A DNA stretch of 64,000 nt, taken from assembly GCF_026151205.1 (NCBI RefSeq), contig NC_087083.1, forward strand, positions 13,450,944 to 13,514,943. The letters are read 5' to 3'. The notes beneath the pieces were generated by a model. The model saw only the letters and a list, made by a program, of their open reading frames with translations, was not told the origin of the DNA and ran no database searches. This document shows, in pieces, positions 60,827 to 64,000 of the stretch. The DNA comes from Bolinopsis microptera (Eukaryota; Ctenophora; Tentaculata; Lobata; Bolinopsidae). Position numbers and translations under genes: made by a program. Numbering within the stretch: position 1 is the first letter of the stretch; each line of letters begins with the position of its first letter.

Positions 60827-62619
60827 CAGGAAGGACTAATTTCACCTCTGACACTATTACTTTAATAGAGGACACTGAACATGGAACTATTATTAGAGTT
60901 TAAATTTATTGGTGGTCCATATCACATATGGTACGGGGTATTGTGTTAGAACTAAAAGGATTTTAATGATTATAACCATTTAATGAGATGATAAAGCTGG
61001 AATTTTATTTAAAAAAGTTTTATAAACAAAATAATGTTTTAAACAATAATATTATAAACAATGATATGATTGTATAATTTTTAATTAACACATGGGATAA
61101 TGATAGGATATATGTATAACTATATCGAAATTAAACATAGTTTTAAAAGTTGCCCTTTTATGCCCCTTTGGGCCAAAGACCGCATGGTGGTATTATGATT
61201 AAAAACATGGTTTCAATTACTTTTGAATGTTGATTCAGATTAGTTTCATGTAATATGTGAATTATTTTAGAATATTTACTAACTTTAACTTATTCAGTAA
61301 TATAACAAAGTTCAACAAAAAGAATCAAATATAGCACTTTTCAATTCCCAAAATTTAAATGGGACCGCTAGAATAGTGTGAAACAGAAAAAAAAGAGAAA
61401 CAAACTGACCTCTCAAATCATGCAAGGCAAATTTCCGTCGATTCATAATTATTGGCTTGTCGCGGCGCCGCGATTTTTGGCCAAAATAATCGCGGCGCCG
61501 ATTGTATAATACAATAATGTATTATACCAGTTATAGGAATATTACCACATTTAGGAAACTAATTCAATATAGTGATAAATTATAGGCTGCAAATCACACC
61601 AGAAACATTTGTTCGTCCCACACTACATCGGATATTTTTGACCTCCTGCTCCACCGTTAGAAAATTGTATCGTTTCGAAGCAGTGATCGGTATTACAAAG
61701 GTTAAGATCTACAATGTGCAATGTATTTCGTCCACAAAAAAGGTCGAATACCGCGGTGATCGATATCAGTTCGAAAGAGCAGATAAGAGAAAATGGTTTT
61801 ACTACATACTACACTGATAAAACTTAAAAGTATGTCCATCCTATAACATTTTTATTTGGTTGTTTGGTTACTTGGCTAATCTCACCATTATGCTCACATT
61901 GTTTTATGAAACCCGAGATGTTTTTCTATTTTCTTGCCCCGACCTCGTATCGCTACTTTAAGAGAATTCATTTTTGGATACACCACATTGGATATTTTTG
62001 ACCTCTATAAATATTGTATTTTTAAAATTGTAAAACTTTTAAAGAACAGTACCGTTTTGAAAGTGTATACTTAACTCACAAATATTATTATATTTATATT
62101 AAATAAAAGTTCTAAACAAGGGATAGTTAAAAAACAACACCCAAGTCTAATCTTTCCCTAAAACAAATAACTAACTAATTATCAAAACGTCACTGTAATT
62201 TCTGCCAATATTTCTTATCATAAGCTAAATTACGGGGATAATTCAAATCAAAAATATTACTCATAAACTCACGATTACTCTTTGTTTAAAACAATACACT
62301 CAGTCATTAAATATAGACAGTTAGCTTTAGCGAAGGCTTCAGCGTCTTTAATTTTAACCATTTAAAGACTTCACCGTTTTTAATATAATCAATAATAATT
62401 AATCAATTCAATATAATTAATTAAGTACAAGTACAAGTATTCACTCGTTTTCCTTCCATTCGACTGCAAGCATTATAAACTTTCAGTTCACAGCTGCGCA
62501 ATCACGCCACTGCAACAAGGTATTTGATAATAGCTTTGGCACGTATATTTGCTTGAGGGCGAGAATAAAATCAAATAAATTATTCCATTTGAACAACACT
62601 TAGCAACATATACTCAGAT
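60827..62619. other. Intergenic region between the two transporter genes
   Basis: Probable 3' UTR first (ATTAAA near 61,130). At 61,461-61,500 a GC-rich palindrome stands in AT-rich DNA. ACATTGGATATTTTTGACCT-like sequence occurs twice (near 61,624 and 61,985). An 81-codon ORF at 61,572-61,817 has no recognisable motif. Confidence 0.45.
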
Positions 62620-64000
62620 ATGACAGTGAAGTACGGAAGTTTAAACGTAGAAGAACCAGAAAATATAAGCACGGAAAAAAGCCTTGATGAGCTAACCCAA
62701 GAACTGGGCCTAGGAAAGGCTCACTGTTTTGTTTGGAGTAGCCTCGCCTCCATTATGATGATACAAAATATGGTTTACTTGCTAACAACTGTTCTAATGC
62801 CTTATCTGAGCTGTGAATGGGAATTGAGCGGCCCTTTTGAAGCTGCTATTGCTTCCTCACTTTCTATTACTTTTTGTCTAAGTGGCATTTTCCTTGGCAA
62901 TCTTGCTGACAACTATGGACGCAAAAACATTATCGTTATCACTTCGGTAACCCACCTTCTGTGCGGTGTCCTGGCAGCTTTCTCGCCCAACCCAATGGTC
63001 TTTCTACTTGTTCGTACACTGCAAGGGATCTGCAACGGGGTGGGTGGCCACGTTTGTTATGTGCTTGCTGTAGAGATTGTCGGTTTTGAGTACAAGGAAC
63101 TTGCAGTTTTTATAATGGTATTCAGTTCCCAACTTGGTGGCTTATATCTGTCGTTGATGGCATACTTTCTTCTCAACGAAATAGGCTGGCGTTATTTGTG
63201 TGCAGCTCTAATGGTTCCATTGCTACCAGGACTGCTTGGATTGTTAGTTGTCCCGGAATCCCCGCGATATCTGTTTGTAAAAGGAAAAACAGAAGAAGGT
63301 ATTCTTAGTTTAAAGACCCTGTACAGATGGAACTGCAGATCTTTTCCTGAGTCGTATTCTGGGAAGAATGCAGTGAAGCTCGAGAAAAGAGCGGAAATTT
63401 GTGCATTGTTCCGTCACGGCTATGCTAAAACTACAATTTTCGTTACTGCTATGTTTACTCTGAACTACTGCATTTACTTAACATTTGCAGCTTATTTGCC
63501 ATTAGATTCGTACAAAAGTCGTGAATCTACGACAAATGTTGTCGTTGGATTGCCTAAATGTAGTAATAGTCTAAACCAAGAAGCCTTGGTTGGCACGTTA
63601 GTAGCATTGTCAGGTGATGTACTCGGAAGCATATTGGCAGGACTTGCTGGAAGAAAAATAGGGAGAATATTAATGTTGAAGAGTCTTGGATTTCTAACCA
63701 TGTTGACTGCAATCTCGATTTACTTTGACCTGAACTCAATCTTGAAAAACATACTCAACATGATGGTTCGATTGGGTGTTACCGGATTCAGACAAACTCT
63801 GTTCTACATCGCTGTGGAGGCTTACCCTACAGTTCTGAGAAGTACCTCTTCAGGATTCACCAGCTGTTTTGGAGAGGTTGGGGCGATTTTTGGTAGTTTT
63901 ATGACGTACAGTATTTACCCTGTTAGTCCTGTGGCGGTTGTTTCTCTGATGGTTGGCTCTGCGGTGGTGCAGTTTGTTTTGGCGATGCTTTGGGATACGG
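62620..64000 (+). CDS. SVOP/SLC22-like MFS transporter, 5' part
   Basis: An uninterrupted frame of 460 codons starts at ATG 62,620 and runs off the window, so the C-terminus is missing. After a cytoplasmic leader containing LDELTQELGLGKAH, the frame shows GNLADNYGRKN (residues 93-103, MFS motif A between helices 2 and 3), RTLQGICNGVGG (motif B region), PESPRYL (212-218, the sugar-porter-family motif after helix 6), a second motif-A copy GLAGRKIGR (341-349), and EAYPTVLRSTSSG (400-412), typical of SV2/SVOP and SLC22 transporters. It is probably an organic ion or metabolite carrier with 12 helices; substrate unknown. No intron is seen in the 1.38 kb present. It is not a tandem duplicate of the upstream transporter, which lacks these motifs. 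Confidence 0.9.
   Translation, partial: MTVKYGSLNVEEPENISTEKSLDELTQELGLGKAHCFVWSSLASIMMIQNMVYLLTTVLMPYLSCEWELSGPFEAAIASSLSITFCLSGIFLGNLADNYGRKNIIVITSVTHLLCGVLAAFSPNPMVFLLVRTLQGICNGVGGHVCYVLAVEIVGFEYKELAVFIMVFSSQLGGLYLSLMAYFLLNEIGWRYLCAALMVPLLPGLLGLLVVPESPRYLFVKGKTEEGILSLKTLYRWNCRSFPESYSGKNAVKLEKRAEICALFRHGYAKTTIFVTAMFTLNYCIYLTFAAYLPLDSYKSRESTTNVVVGLPKCSNSLNQEALVGTLVALSGDVLGSILAGLAGRKIGRILMLKSLGFLTMLTAISIYFDLNSILKNILNMMVRLGVTGFRQTLFYIAVEAYPTVLRSTSSGFTSCFGEVGAIFGSFMTYSIYPVSPVAVVSLMVGSAVVQFVLAMLWDT

Overview
The window is AT-rich, intron-containing eukaryotic DNA from what looks like an animal, most likely a marine or other invertebrate. Coding density is very low, genes are spliced at GT-AG, and DNA transposons, LINEs, a tRNA-derived SINE and short-period minisatellites are abundant. 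Three host genes can be supported; the species cannot be determined from the sequence alone.

Layout. Positions 1-36,000 form a gene desert. I see no convincing conserved protein there, but there are about 50 CACGTG palindromes (about 6 expected in the whole window), many CCAAT boxes, TGACGTCA sites, TATA/MEF2-like sites and several minisatellites. A CCAAT/E-box cassette is repeated at 11.7, 15.7 and 17.0 kb. At 29.1-33.3 kb lies a cluster of palindromic MITEs and a LINE fragment split by a hAT-type element. At 36,064-38,321 is a four-exon gene for a secreted NPC2/ML-domain sterol-binding protein whose introns carry minisatellites. From 39.3 to 57.5 kb the sequence is mostly mobile DNA: a pogo-like remnant (39.3 kb); a four-deep nest (41.4-47.2 kb: Tc1/mariner-type element, then LINE A, then LINE B, then a hAT-type MITE); a 3.8 kb element with terminal inverted repeats of about 600 bp, holding a decayed PIN/FEN-like nuclease gene and a SINE (48.1-51.9 kb); a second mariner-type copy (51.9 kb); and a further hAT MITE (56.5 kb). 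Two major-facilitator transporter genes follow: a three-exon gene (58,513-60,826) and an SVOP/SLC22-like gene that starts at 62,620 and runs off the end.

How it fits together. The NPC2-like protein and the two transporters are unrelated in sequence and show no operon-like linkage; they are simply neighbouring animal genes on the + strand. The strongest observations are: (1) the fully resolved transposon nest, where removing each insertion by its target-site duplication rejoins the reading frame or host element beneath; (2) a helically phased array at 4.46 kb in which CACGTG and TGACGTCA alternate every 10 bp; (3) four tandem copies of an exon-end plus splice donor in the NPC2-like gene, where use of any downstream donor would meet an immediate stop; (4) the long-TIR element with the PIN/FEN-like gene. 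All family names come from motif recognition by eye; no database search was run.
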